A stretch of DNA of 64,000 nucleotides from NCBI GenBank assembly GCA_022494885.1, contig JAGVSM010001273.1, positions 1 through 64,000 of the forward strand, in the 5' to 3' direction. Shown here one piece after another: positions 44,171-54,935 of the stretch; the first letter of the stretch is position 1, and every line of letters starts with the position of its first letter. Source of the DNA: Micrasema longulum (Eukaryota; Arthropoda; Insecta; Trichoptera; Brachycentridae). Below the pieces are notes generated by a model that saw only the letters and a program-made list of their open reading frames with translations, was not told where the DNA came from and made no database searches. The position numbers were made by a program, and so were the translations under genes.

Positions 44171-44241
44171 ATGCCGACTTGTGCCATGAAAGGATGTTCA
44201 AATAGAACTGGAAAAGGGAGAAAACGCTTCAGTTATCACAG
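44171..44241 (+). pseudogene. THAP-domain first exon
   Basis: ATG, then MPTCAMKGCSNRTGKGRK and FSYH, ending CAG/GTATTT. Like the exon at 22500-22570 it is exactly 71 nt, ends in phase 2 at a His-Arg junction, and has Met-x2-Cys-x4-Cys. The sequence otherwise differs, so it is a separate lineage. No second THAP exon is found in the following 3 kb. It may be a live first exon with distant partners or a relic. Confidence 0.5.
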
Positions 44242-44244
44242 GTA

Positions 44245-45165
44245 TTTATCAAATATTATACATTTTCAAGTTAATACGTTTTTTGGTAGTTTTCAACATA
44301 AATGCACCACTATTTTTGTACTATCATTTGAGCAATGATTATAGCATTTGTTTCTATGTAATTCAAATACCTTATACATTGAATTTATGTGATTTAAATC
44401 ATTTTTTTCAATCGTTTCAATCCAAATATTTCTTTAAATGTTCAAGACACGCAAACTCGACGACCTTTTACCGAGTCAACCGACATCTAGAAATAATTCT
44501 TTCTCTTTTTATATCATTGAAAAAATGTGAAATTGCCGTTTATTGAATGTAACTAAAAGAGATGACAATACATCTGCGCCAATTTTGAATGGTATTTTTA
44601 TGACCACTTTTTGGGCGGCTCTTATAATTAAGAATGCCAGGGCTGCGCATTACCTTAAAATATTACGTTTTCACTTAAATGGTATTTATTAGTGTAATCA
44701 TTTTATTAATAAATTTATAAGCATAATATAGTTAATTAAGGTTTTTTTTTTGGATTCCCGATAGATGAAATAAGGTGAAATAAATGGATCCATAAGACAG
44801 GACGGAACAATTGTCCCCTGAAAATAACAATTGGGTGTGTTCCAACCACTTTCTGTCCATTAATTTGGACAAAAACAAATTATTTGGTACGTGTTATAAA
44901 TGGTGCTGTACCCCCTTGTTTTCAAAAACTTAACTCGCCGTAGGTAAATATACATTATAAATAAAAATAAATTGCAGAGTCATCTGCAGGCGATTACTAG
45001 TACTTAATTTAACTCGGAAGAGTCTTAACTACATAAAATAAAGTAATCTGCTTAATTAAAATACTTAACTTCAATATCAATACATAGATGGCCCTCCAAC
45101 TCGCTTGTGGATAGTTTCTCAAATTCATAACATAAATACAAAAATCAAAAATGTTACCGGTGTGG
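44245..45165. other. No further gene seen
   Basis: Downstream of the THAP exon. ORF 44283-44546 overlaps the presumed intron and lacks THAP motifs. Confidence 0.35.
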
Positions 45166-45169
45166 ATAT

Positions 45170-45315
45170 TCGCTAATAAGCGGAATGGGGAATGTTGTAG
45201 TACTTAAAGTGGTCACTTAACCCAGCCAATGACAGGTCATAAGCCCTGTAAACGCTCGAATATCCATAATCCTGAATTTGGAAAAAAATTCTACCTCATC
45301 TCTGTAGGGATATAA
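45170..45315 (-). mobile_element. Family M, single diverged arm
   Basis: GGGGAATGTTGTAGTACTTA, CCAGCCAATGACAGGTCATA, CTCATCTCTGTAG. Confidence 0.6.
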
Positions 45316-45349
45316 ATAAAAAAATATACATTTATTTCATATTTATATA

Positions 45350-45485
45350 CCATAAAGTCAGAAAAATCAGTGTACGTGCATGAGAAGATGTATGAATGTA
45401 GAAGAAGCGAGATCTACATGCAAAGACAGAGTGATATAGTGTTATATCCTCTCTGCCTACCTCTTCGGTGAAACGGCGTGATTTC
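45350..45485 (+). mobile_element. RTE LINE 3' end
   Basis: Decayed NRRACxRRCMNVEEARSTCK-type coding and the 3' signature CTCTTCGGTGAAACGGCGTG. Confidence 0.65.
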
Positions 45486-45489
45486 TCCA

Positions 45490-46215
45490 AATCTATCCAA
45501 AGATACAAGTTAAATTTTTTTTTAAAATAGAGATTACTGTTTTCAGTTTTAAAATCAAACAACGAATATGGAAAATATTATGGAATTGGAGACCCCGTTT
45601 AACCAGTTTTTAAAGATGTAAGTTACAACCTGCCATCAGAGCAAGCCAATATTTTTTTCAATATTTTAACAAATTAGTTAATTTTCAAACTTAAAAAATT
45701 TTCTTTATTGCAGTTTTACTTGTTTATTATATGTAATTGCATATTTGTTTTTAACATTAACTCATGTACTCAACAATGTTATTTATAATGTTCATTATTG
45801 CTTACTTTTGTGTATTAAAAATGTTTTTAGTGAACTTGTTACTAAATTAAAATAAACGTTTTTATTGTACTTCCTACTCCCTACCAATCTCTGTAAAAAA
45901 TCGCCTTAAGTCGTGCATTTGTGACAACCCTGTTTTATAAACATCTGGAAACGAAAAACGTCTTCACTAAACAAACGACCACGCCCCCTTTTCAAAAATT
46001 CTTACAAACTTTGGAATAGTACGGACTCTAAGATGTATATACTCTAAGGTTACTATAGTCCTTAAAATGTAACACGATTAGAATGACAGTTGTCAGAAAA
46101 AGTGACGACATAACTTTGTAGTAACGTCAAAGGAGTTATTTATATTGACATATGAAAAATCATTTGTATCTGGCGTGTTAATTGATTTTTTAAATACAAT
46201 TCTTGAAACATAAAT
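45490..46215. other. No gene seen
   Basis: AT-rich; nothing supportable. Confidence 0.35.
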
Positions 46216-46484
46216 CAACATCTTTATACATATAATTCCGATGTGCGTGTGATGTCACCGTACTCCTCCTAAACGGCTTAACCGATTTACGTGCGGTTTT
46301 CAGAGAAATATAGATCTTTGCGCTGTGCGTGTTCGTAGATATTAAAATCATCAATCGAATATGTAAAAAAAAGTTAGAAGCATAAATGTTTTATTCATCG
46401 ATCTACCAGGGTTGCGTTCGAGGAGAATGCATTTGCAAAAATGGAAGATATTGTTTTTTTGTGTGTGAAAAAAGTTTGTTTTTG

Positions 46485-46487
<3 letters not shown>

Positions 46488-46518
<31 letters not shown>
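46488..46518. repeat. (TA)n microsatellite
   Basis: Perfect TA dinucleotides at the junction between the Helitron and the array repeat. Confidence 0.9.
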
Positions 46519-46523
<5 letters not shown>

Positions 46524-46965
46524 GATAATTTATATAGCGCCGTTTTTGTGAAAATCACCTCAAGGGCGCTGTACAGTAAATAAATATCCCACCACGTCTT
46601 GCAGCTACAGAGCGCATGGACGGTTGGGATTCTTGTTCCTCGTCTCCAATTATGATATACAGGAGCTAGATTACAGCACGTCTTGCAGCTACAGAGCGCA
46701 TAGATAATAAGAAATCTAGCCCCTATTTACAAGTTAAGAGATTTAGTGATATTTAAAAAAAAAAAAAACAAATTTATAAAAATAGAAGTTAGATAACAAC
46801 AAGTCTTGCAGCTACTGAGCGCATGGACGGTTGGAATTCTAGACCTCATTAACTAAATTTGTATATTTGATTGTTGATAACATTTACCTATTGAAGCTAG
46901 ATTACTAATCGTCTGGCAGCTACAAAGTGCATGGACGAGTGAAATTCTGGCAACTTAAAATTATC
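46519..46965 (+). repeat. Array repeat: head plus four 27-mers
   Basis: TTTATATAGCGCCGTTTTTG head, then 27-mers at about 46593, 46679, 46801 and 46907 (CTTGCAGCTACAGAGCGCAT in the first two; CTACTGAGCGC and CTACAAAGTGC later). Each is preceded by (A)GCTAGATTACA-like and followed by GGAATTCTAG-like sequence, i.e. a diverged tandem of roughly 100-bp units. Confidence 0.7.
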
Positions 46966-47839
46966 AATAAATTTACGAAAACAAACATTGAGCATAATAG
47001 TCAATTTGTAAGGTGTTCGTGCTAAAAAGTAAACAATAAAAAACTAAACAGATAAAGCACTTCAACACTATGGATGACAGACCGGTAAAAATATCCGAAG
47101 GGTAGCCCTCGTAGATGTTCGGTAGTCACTAGTCACTGTTGCAGTATCGCACATGTGCAAACACATGTTTTTTATAAATTCCTAGAAGATGGTCCGGTCC
47201 ACGTGCAGTTGCCGAAGGGGGGAAAGAAGTTTATTGTTCCAACGACTTTGTATCCATTTCAGTCTGTATTATTTCGTTTTATAATGAGAATGAAATTCCC
47301 GCTCAATTTTATTTATTTTTTACATTATTATTAGACAAACGGATGTATGAGAGTGGTTCGAGGATTGACGTATCATTTTGTGTGTACGAGCATATTGGAA
47401 AGAATATTTTAAATCTATTGAGTATTTATCAATAAGTTCACTTTTGGTAGCACTGTTGTAATTCGTCGTGGGAGGTAGTATTCTAGATAGTTAAATCTTG
47501 GTACATTCGCATCGCAAATTAATACATTCTTAAACGATTTCAATGGGTTCATGTACTTTTCTATGATTTTAAAGTAGGCGCACTGCTGTTTGAAAGTTTC
47601 CGTTATTCACTACTTGTCACATATTTTTTTAGCAAGAAAAAAGCGCAAAATAATGATTAAAAATTAATAGTCTTCTTTTTCCACTTTTTGTTTACACACC
47701 GACCACTTATAAACACTAACACAATGTTTGTTTAGCAGTTTACAATTTCATTTCAAATATTAAGCTACGATTGGAGAGATAAACTATAATTCACGCCCAG
47801 CCGGTACGGAGGCTGAGCGCGAAGTGTTAACAAACAGCG
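46966..47839. other. Rest of the Helitron insertion, unassigned
   Basis: No ORF or known repeat. 47080-47240 and 47770-47835 are less AT-rich. Confidence 0.35.
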
Positions 47840-48152
47840 TTTTTTTTTGGATTTCAATCAGATTCTTTTCTTAAATACCTTTTAATTTCTACCCATTTAT
47901 TTCTTTTTATTGGATTTTCGGAAACACTAAAATAATATTTAATTCAATACGTTTTAAAAAATCGTATTCCTGGATGAGCACACCCTTTTGTTGGTGAGAT
48001 GAGCGGAGTTTGACGTTTGCAGAAAGAATGCCATATTTGAGAAAATATTTATTTTATGTTTTGGAATTCAACCATAAACAAGTACCTATGTACCTACTTT
48101 TCAATAAAAAGTATTTTGCCGACGCTCGGGCAGGACAACGTCTGTCGGCTAA

Positions 48153-49170
48153 AAAAAACTAAAATAAACCTAATTATTAATGACGTTTTTACAAGGTTTT
48201 TGGGAAATTTCTAAAGATGTAAATTGTGACACCTTTTTATTCTGTCGTAGATTGTTTTGTATTTTCTCAAAGTAAGCACCAAATTATGAGTTAAAAATCA
48301 TAACGAAGATTTTCAGCTATGAATTTATGAAAAAAAGCCTTTTAAAAATAAATTATTTTAAATTAAAACATGACATTTATTCAATTAGTCATTTCACAGA
48401 TTGAAAAAAATAATAAAAACAAAAGCACTTTGATAGAAAATATGACATAATTTTTATTTGGTCAGATCAGGTCACCAAACACATTTTTTTTATTTATTTA
48501 CGAAATCACATAAACGTGATAAGTCGTAAATGCCAAAACGACATGCTTAACGATCGCCTGTATTTATCTACTGAGGTAGTACAGAGCGATTACTAGGCTG
48601 ACTCTCGATAATATCACAAAACCTAGCGACATTATTTTCGCATCTAGGGGTTCGTTTTATTAAACTGATAGTTATGTCGGAATTTAATTCGACTTCAAAA
48701 TTTACTTATTGCTCTCTCATATTTTTAATAAACTTTAAAAAAAAAATACCAAACTAAAACCGATAATTTTTTTTAATAAATCATAATTAAAGGAAAAATG
48801 TCTCGGTAGAACAAAATTTTTGACCCTTTAAATGCGTAGATAAACGTATCGAGGGGTTCTAGACCCGTCGGTAGAAAACGATGTTACGACTTAAATCAAA
48901 ACTTGATGGTGGGGTAGTGTATTTTTGTAGTCGGTCGGGAGACTTTTATCTTCAACTATGACGCCATACTGAAACTTTGTCATTTTAGAGCGTAGATATG
49001 TGTACCGTGACGTACGCGTCCCCTTGTTTCATATCGATGTACCTACCCAAAACATGAAGGGGAGGGGTTGGTAGTATTTTTTAATTCTTGAAATAACTAT
49101 ATTTAAATTGCTTTTTCTATTTATTTTATTTATTTATTCATATTTTTTCGTATATCTTTACAATTGCTAG
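48153..49170. other. No confident gene
   Basis: 48490-48600 resembles a minus-strand LINE tail (ATTTATTTACGAAATCAC with AACGTGATAAG). The remainder is unassigned. Confidence 0.35.
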
Positions 49171-49171
49171 A

Positions 49172-49256
49172 GGGAATTTATCTTCAACTATACCGTCAAG
49201 GTGAAGGTATGACGTCTTTATCTCCCCATCATAATCGAGGCCCAGATATTTGAAAC
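49172..49256. repeat. Inverted copy of 62733-62815
   Basis: TTATCTTCAACTATACCGTC, AAGGTGAAGGTATGACGTCT and CATCATAATCGAGGCCCA recur almost unchanged in reverse 13.5 kb away. Confidence 0.7.
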
Positions 49257-49754
49257 TCTAAAGTCCGAAAATTCTCTTTTGCCGTCCGACAAATAATTCG
49301 CCCGATCTGATCTCCGCGTGATCGGCGGCCCTAAGCTTTCTAGTAATAACCATTTATTTTTCTTACATCTTCAGATACAACCTCATTCCTTCGCTAATGA
49401 ACCAACGGAAAACGCGTTTATTTATGTAGTACAAGATTATATTTTATTATTTTCTCCTGGGGAAGTATTTTCACTACAATATTAAGCGGTTTTGTACCGA
49501 AAGTATGAAAAGAAGTTACTTGACTGTGATTTATACAAAAAAAAAGAGAATTATTCTTTTTCAACGTGTAAAATTAATTAGTTCACTATTCTATGGGCAA
49601 TTTAAGAAGGCACTTGTGACGTTTACACGCTCATGAAGTTCTGTAAATATCGTCTGTTAAGTGTTGGAAACAAATGCCGTACTTTTTGTTGTAGTCGCCG
49701 AAATAATGCCAATAGTGACGTAAGCAAAAGTGATAACTTCACTATCGATTGACT
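49257..49754. other. No gene seen
   Basis: Nothing supportable. Confidence 0.35.
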
Positions 49755-51116
49755 TTATATCATCATCATTGTCTTTCCGCACCTAATGGTGCATAAAGCA
49801 CTGCATTAGTACGCCAATCGCAGGGTATCATGATCAGTTTTTTTATTTATTTATTTGACTTTTTGTACAGAATGTTATTTGTACATTGGCGGGCTTATTG
49901 CCAAATGGCAATTTCTTCCAACCAACCAATAAAGTTAAAGTTTTATTTTTATAATTCAAGTAACAGAACATATTCAATAGAAAAAAAAGCTTAAAAAGCT
50001 AAAGATATGTATATAAAAATAGAAATAATCGTTTTTGTTTATAAATTACCTTAAATCAAAACTATTACTCAGTGGGAAAAGGGAAATATAAGAGGAAAGA
50101 GGAAAAAAGAAAGGAGGAGAGATTAAGGAAGAGAAAGGAGATGTTTCTTCAGACGTGATTTAAACAGAGATAATGTAGTAACATCTTTGATGGTGGATGG
50201 GAGATGATTCCACAGTCGAGCCGCATGGACACTATGTGAGTTAGAGAAGAAAGAGGAATTGTGGATGGGTATTAAGAGAGTTCCTTGATAATTAGAACGA
50301 AGAGGTAAACCATGAACTGATAAGCGTTGAAATTTTTTACGCAGGCATATAGAAGCGTTAGGACTATGAAGAACATTGAACAGAAGTGAGAGGGAGTGAT
50401 AGTCTCTCCGCTGTCTAATTTTGAGTCATTTCAGTTGCCTACGATAATCAGAAATGTGGTCATATTTCCTAAGATCAAAAATGTACCTTATGCATGTATT
50501 CTGAAGTCGTTCAAGTCGTTCGAGTTGCTCACAGCTTAAATCAGTCATGGAAACATCAGCGTAATCTAGAATGGGCAGTAGTAATGCTTGTACAAGGGCG
50601 CATTTAGTATTAATGGGTAAGAATTTTTGCAACCTTCCAAGTGAGTGTAGACTGAAGAATATTTTGCGGCTTAATTCATTAGTATGAGCTCCCCAGCAGA
50701 GATGTTCATCCATTTGTACTCCTAGATTGTTTACGGATTTCCTGTATTGAATATTGGTATCATTGACAATAAGAGGATTAAGTGAAGGTATGTCTAGCTT
50801 ACTAAGCAATCTTTGACTACCCGCAAACATAATTTGTGTTTTAGATGGGTTTATTAGTAAACCACACTCTTTTGTCCATGTTGACACGCAATTTAGTGTA
50901 TTAGACATCGATTCTATTGCTTCGCTGGTGTTTTCATGTGTGTAACATTAAAGTAAGGTGATCAGTCTTTCGTTTTAGGTACCAGTCTAGGAACTATGAA
51001 ATATTCTAGTGTAACACCCTTTTAAATAATATTTCATATCAACCATGTTGAGGATTGAACCCAAGACCTCTTGCATGGTAGGCAAATGCGCTGACCATTA
51101 CACCACGAGGCCGGCT
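49755..51116 (-). mobile_element. SINE S1 split by a LINE
   Basis: 49755-49837 is the S1 3' body (CCGCACCTAATGGTGC; CGCCAATCGCAGGGTATCAT) and 50936-51116 the rest with the tRNA-like head (CCTCTTGCATGGTAGGCAAA; TACACCACGAGGCCGGC). A LINE sits between. Confidence 0.75.
49838..50935 (-). pseudogene. LINE RT remnant nested in SINE S1, 5' truncated
   Basis: Minus frame 50426-50908 reads LLINPSKTQIMFAGSQRL, NLGVQMDEHLCWGAHTNEL, LLLPILDYADVSMTDLSCEQ, LERLQNTCIRYIFDLR, the C-terminal half of a Jockey/CR1-type RT. After a stop at 50426 it continues as HSPNASICLRKKF, IPIHNSSFFSNSH and LFKSRLKKHLL, then a 3' UTR with TTGGCGGGCTTATTGCCAAA and an ATTTATTT tail at 49840. Confidence 0.8.
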
Positions 51117-51269
51117 GTATATTGCGTTTGTTTATTTTTGGGAGTTTGTAATAGGATTAATCAAATTTAAACGATGATTATTTTGGCGTCGACCTTATTT
51201 ATGCGCCAATTAAAAATTAATAAGCTTAAAAAATAAAAGGTTTTATTATGCGTGATGGTCACTTATTTA

Positions 51270-51955
51270 AATTTATTTATATATACGCCCAATAGGCATT
51301 TTTATGGACACATTTATACATAGAAAATAACTGTAAAAAAAGTAGAAAGACACAATGTTATATATAGTAGACTCGGTGGGAGTGGAAGCGGAAGAGAGGT
51401 GTTTATAATTGAATTCGATTCAGTGATCGTTTGAAAGAAGACAACTTGCTATCAAAGAAATCAAGACTGGTATGTTTGTTGGCAGACCTGAGGATTCTGG
51501 GCGTAGGGGAATGAAAACCATAGTTAGTTCTATGGTTATCGCTATGAAAAAGTAAGTTTCGTTTGAGGTTTCTAGTTGGGATATTTAATATTATTGAGCT
51601 CAGTAGTTCAGGCGCATCAAAGAGTGAGTTGAGAATTTTAAATAGGACCATAAGGTCGGATTTATTTCGACGGTCTTTAAGAGAAGATATATTGAAGCTA
51701 GTTTCTGGATAAGCCCAACCTCCAGCCTATCTTTCTCAAAAATCGATATTGAACTGATTAAATATTCTTAATGTGAACATCATATACGGAGACCAGATAA
51801 CAGAGGAATACTCTAGGTGCGAGCGAACTAGGAAACAGAAGAGAGTTTAAGGGTATTGATATTTTTGAAGTCAGTTGTGCTTCTGTTAATAAATCCAAGA
51901 AGTTTTTAGGATTAGTTGATATCATATTCAATATGAATTGTAAAAAAAGGTTTAG
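51270..51955 (-). pseudogene. LINE RT C-terminal remnant
   Basis: Minus strand: LVRSHLEYSSVIWSPY near 51800, NISSLKDRR, VLFKILNSLFDAPELLSSII, RTNYGFHSPTPRIL, then 3' UTR with CGCCCAATAGGC hairpin. Stops and frameshifts present. 51424-51627 is nearly repeated at 57795-57998. Confidence 0.7.
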
Positions 51956-52600
51956 TGTCAAGTAATACGTACAAAAATCGTATTGAACATATTCAAAATT
52001 ATTTTCTTAGACGATTAGATTTCAGAAATAATGTTTCATTCTCAAGTAGGACTGAGTCAGCTGATTTTCACAAGGTTCAAAATCTCGCAACTCGGCGTAC
52101 CATGTTGGATATGAGATTTCTATACAAAATTGTTAATAACGTAATTGATAGCCCAGAAATTGTTAGAGGCATTTCATATCGAGTCCCTGTCCGTAGAACT
52201 CGTCAATCTGTACTCTTCGACATTCCTAACTCAATGACTAATTATTTAAAAAAATAGCACTCTACGAAGAATACAGATTACCTATAATGACAGTTTTAGT
52301 GACATCGACATACTACATTGTAAATACCATATTTTTATCAGATCAGTTCAAGACATTTTAAATTTATCTCCTGCTTGACTTTTAACTTTTAATTTGATTC
52401 TTAATTTTGTCTTTCAATTTTAAATTTTAATTCTTAATTTTAACTTTTAATTTAAACTTTTCAATTTAATTTTAACTCTAACTTTTACTTTTAATTTTAA
52501 TCATTTGATTTCAACTCTTAATTTATACTTACCTACATCTACTACCTGCATCGAATAATTTATTGTTAGTTGTGATTTTTTTACAATTAAATTGGAATGT
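51956..52600 (+). pseudogene. LINE RT C-terminal remnant, head-to-head with its neighbour
   Basis: Frame 51955-52257: NRIEHIQNYFLRRLDFRNNV, TRRTMLDMRFLYKIVNN, YRVPVRRTRQSVLFDIP. Then a pyrimidine-rich 3' UTR with degenerate TTTTAATTTTAACT repeats (52375-52520). Confidence 0.7.
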
Positions 52601-52689
52601 TCATGGAAGCAGAGAGAGAGGGAGGAAAGTAGAGTAGCTTTACAATGTCTTCTCCTTTTTATGAACTTTTTATGTAATATTTTTATTTT

Positions 52690-52995
52690 TACTTTTTTAG
52701 AATAAAATTATTTTCCCCCCTCCTCCTGCATTCATTAGTGTGAAATCTGTAATTGGTCTTACTTTTAAAAATTGTTAATTTGTTCCTTGTTTTATATAAA
52801 GACTGTATGATTTCATTAATAAATAAATAAATAAATAAATCTAAATCTCGTATACTAGACACAGATGATAATATTTCATCGTTCAGTGAGTAGTCGTATA
52901 TGATTGGATTTTTCAGACGAAAAAATCTCATAACCTTGCCCTTACTTAAGTTGAGATGTAGATTATTGGATGCACCAGCACCGGGTGCTAAAAGA
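52690..52995 (-). pseudogene. LINE RT fragment inserted at the mariner 3' side
   Basis: Minus frame: LHLNLSKGKVMRFFRLKNPI, YDYSLNDEILSSVSSIRDL, then an AAATAAAT run (52820-52845) and a further LINE scrap (RFHTNECRRRGENNFIL). Confidence 0.6.
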
Positions 52996-54115
52996 CTTTT
53001 CAAAATACGTGTCAGTTTCGATAATCACTTCTTTGTTTGAGCTGAATCTTTTTCCTGTGGGCCATTTTTTCAAGTTTGGAAACAGAAAAAAGTCACTAGA
53101 AGCTAAATCTAGACTATAAGGTGGATGATCAACCGATTCAAAGTGTATTTCACGTAATTTTAGCATCGTATCTAATGCTGTGCGAACCGGTGCGTTGTCT
53201 TGAAGAAAGAGCACTTTTTCTTCTTTAAATGTGGTCGTTTTTCCTTGATTGCACCATTCAATTGATCCAATAATGCACGATAATAATTTCCTGTGATTTT
53301 GGATCCCTTTTCAAGAAAATCTATGAGTGATATTCCGAGTGCATCCCAAAATACAACGGCCATAACGTTGCCAACTGATTTCACCGCCTTTGCCTTCTTC
53401 GGAGCACTTCCACCAGCTTCCACCCATTGTTTCGATTGATTTTTGGTTGCAGATGTATAGTGGTGCACTCACGTTTTATTGACGGCAAAAATCAACAGGA
53501 TTACGCCTTATCATGTCTAAACACTGCTGTGAAGTGGTATCTCGAACTCGTTTTTGTTCGACAATGAGCAAACGCGGCACCCATTTTGCCGTTAGCTTTT
53601 TCATATGCAAATGTTTATGCAAAATGTTGAACACACATTCATATATGTTTATTATTTCAACAATCTCACACAATTTCACTTGGCGATCATTCATAACTAT
53701 ATCGAGGATTTTCTTGATATTTTCTTAAGTAACCACCTCTTTTGGCCTTCCTGTTGATGGTATTGTTGCAGTGCTTGTTCGGCCGCGTTTAAATTCAGCA
53801 ATCCAATATTTAACCATGTAATCTGACGGAACAGACTCACCGTAATGTTTATCGAACTTTTCTTTTGTCTTTTTCGCCGTTTTCCCTTTCAAATAATAGT
53901 GTTTAATCACTGCACGAAATTCGCTTTTTTCCATTTTTTAAGAAACACAAAAGTCGTTTACTTCAAACGACTACAACAAATAAACTAATCGATGAATTTG
54001 GGTGACATTTTAACAGCTGCCGTTTGACAGATTGCAATTTGGAAAAAAATATATTTTTTGTTTTTGTTCTGCCATCTAGCGCTAGGTAGTTTCATTATCA
54101 ATACGCTCTTGTATA
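52996..54115 (-). pseudogene. mariner (DD34D) transposase, frameshifted and 3' truncated
   Basis: Minus strand from an ATG at 53934: MEKSEFRAVIKHYYLKGK, YWIAEFKRGRTST (N-terminal HTH region). A second block 53476-53694 and a third 53172-53468 (WVEAGGSAPKKAKAVKSVGN, VVFWDALGI) follow. The last block, 52963-53214, has FLQDNAPV and HPPYSLDLASSDFFLFP, with exactly 34 residues between the two aspartates. At least three frame breaks. The C-terminal end and right TIR are lost at about 53000. The 5' untranslated part extends to about 54115. Confidence 0.85.
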
Positions 54116-54585
54116 TGTCTGTAGATTAATTGTATGTATTGAGAAATTAGTGTTATGTATACGCGCTGATCCGGCCACGTAATCCGGACATATTCAGAGC
54201 TGATCATTTCTCCTCCGATACAGGATATTGTGACCCAATATCTCGCATGTGTAGACAATATGAAATGGTACACAAAAGAACCGAGAGAAACATTTATACA
54301 GAGAAAACCCGATACAAAAGGAAGGCTTTACAATTTATTGTTCGTGTTTTAGATCGTCTTTTGTCTGTTTTAAATACTCACTTCTCATTTAATCATTTGC
54401 TGCATGTATCTACAAAAAATATACTTTTATTGTTATTAACTGGGCGGAGGAAAAATACAGTTCGGTATGTGAAACGGAATTAGAACCCTGAAGCTTAATC
54501 ACAAATAACTATCGACGTGCTTAAAAACATGCTAATCAGCTGATTTCGATAAGTGATCTGATAAAGATGTTAAAAAATATGAAAA
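54116..54585. other. Unassigned, with a TE-A left end
   Basis: 54493-54535 carries GCTTAATCACAAATAACTAT and CGACGTGCTTAAAAACATGC, a TE-A terminus. ORF 54247-54483 is unrecognised. Confidence 0.4.
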
Positions 54586-54935
54586 AAAATATAATGAATA
54601 ATTCTGAGATTGTGATGAGCATTGGTTTGTATGTTCCTGATAATTACCTAAGACAGCGCCAGCATAAATTGTTTCATATTCTGATATACGGAACCAATCT
54701 GCCTATGGTTATGCCTGTTGGAAGGGCTACCGCTATGTTTAACAACATCGCTCTGGATATTGATCTGTTCCATGTATCCAAAGGGGCTTTCCGGAGCAGG
54801 ATTCTCCTACTACTTTGACATGACTCTCTTTCATATTTTTTTTTCTTTTTTATAGTATGTACGTATTGAAAATATTTTTGTAATGTATAAGTTATATTTA
54901 TATAAATTAATTGAATTGAATTGAATATTTCGCGA
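54586..54935 (+). pseudogene. LINE RT C-terminal remnant
   Basis: Frame 54567-54818: YLRQRQHKLFHI, GRATAMFNNIALDIDLFHVS, KGAFRSRILLLL-stop, then a 3' UTR ending in TTGAATTGAATTGAAT. Confidence 0.6.

Larger units (their letters stand above)
46221..48152 (+). mobile_element. Helitron split by a 1.35-kb insertion
   Basis: 46221-46487 matches the 5' half and 47840-48152 the 3' half of the Helitron at 13223-13861 (TCTTTATACATATAATTCC start; CTAAACGGCTTAACCGATTT; GTTTGACGTTTGCAGAAAG; ACGTCTGTCGG end). It starts with TC after an A. The terminal GTCAGCTAG is lost. ORF 46386-46583 is incidental. Confidence 0.65.

Noticed and set aside
46386..46583. 65-codon frame with Cys residues
   Set aside because: Lies entirely within the non-autonomous Helitron and runs into the (TA)n repeat.
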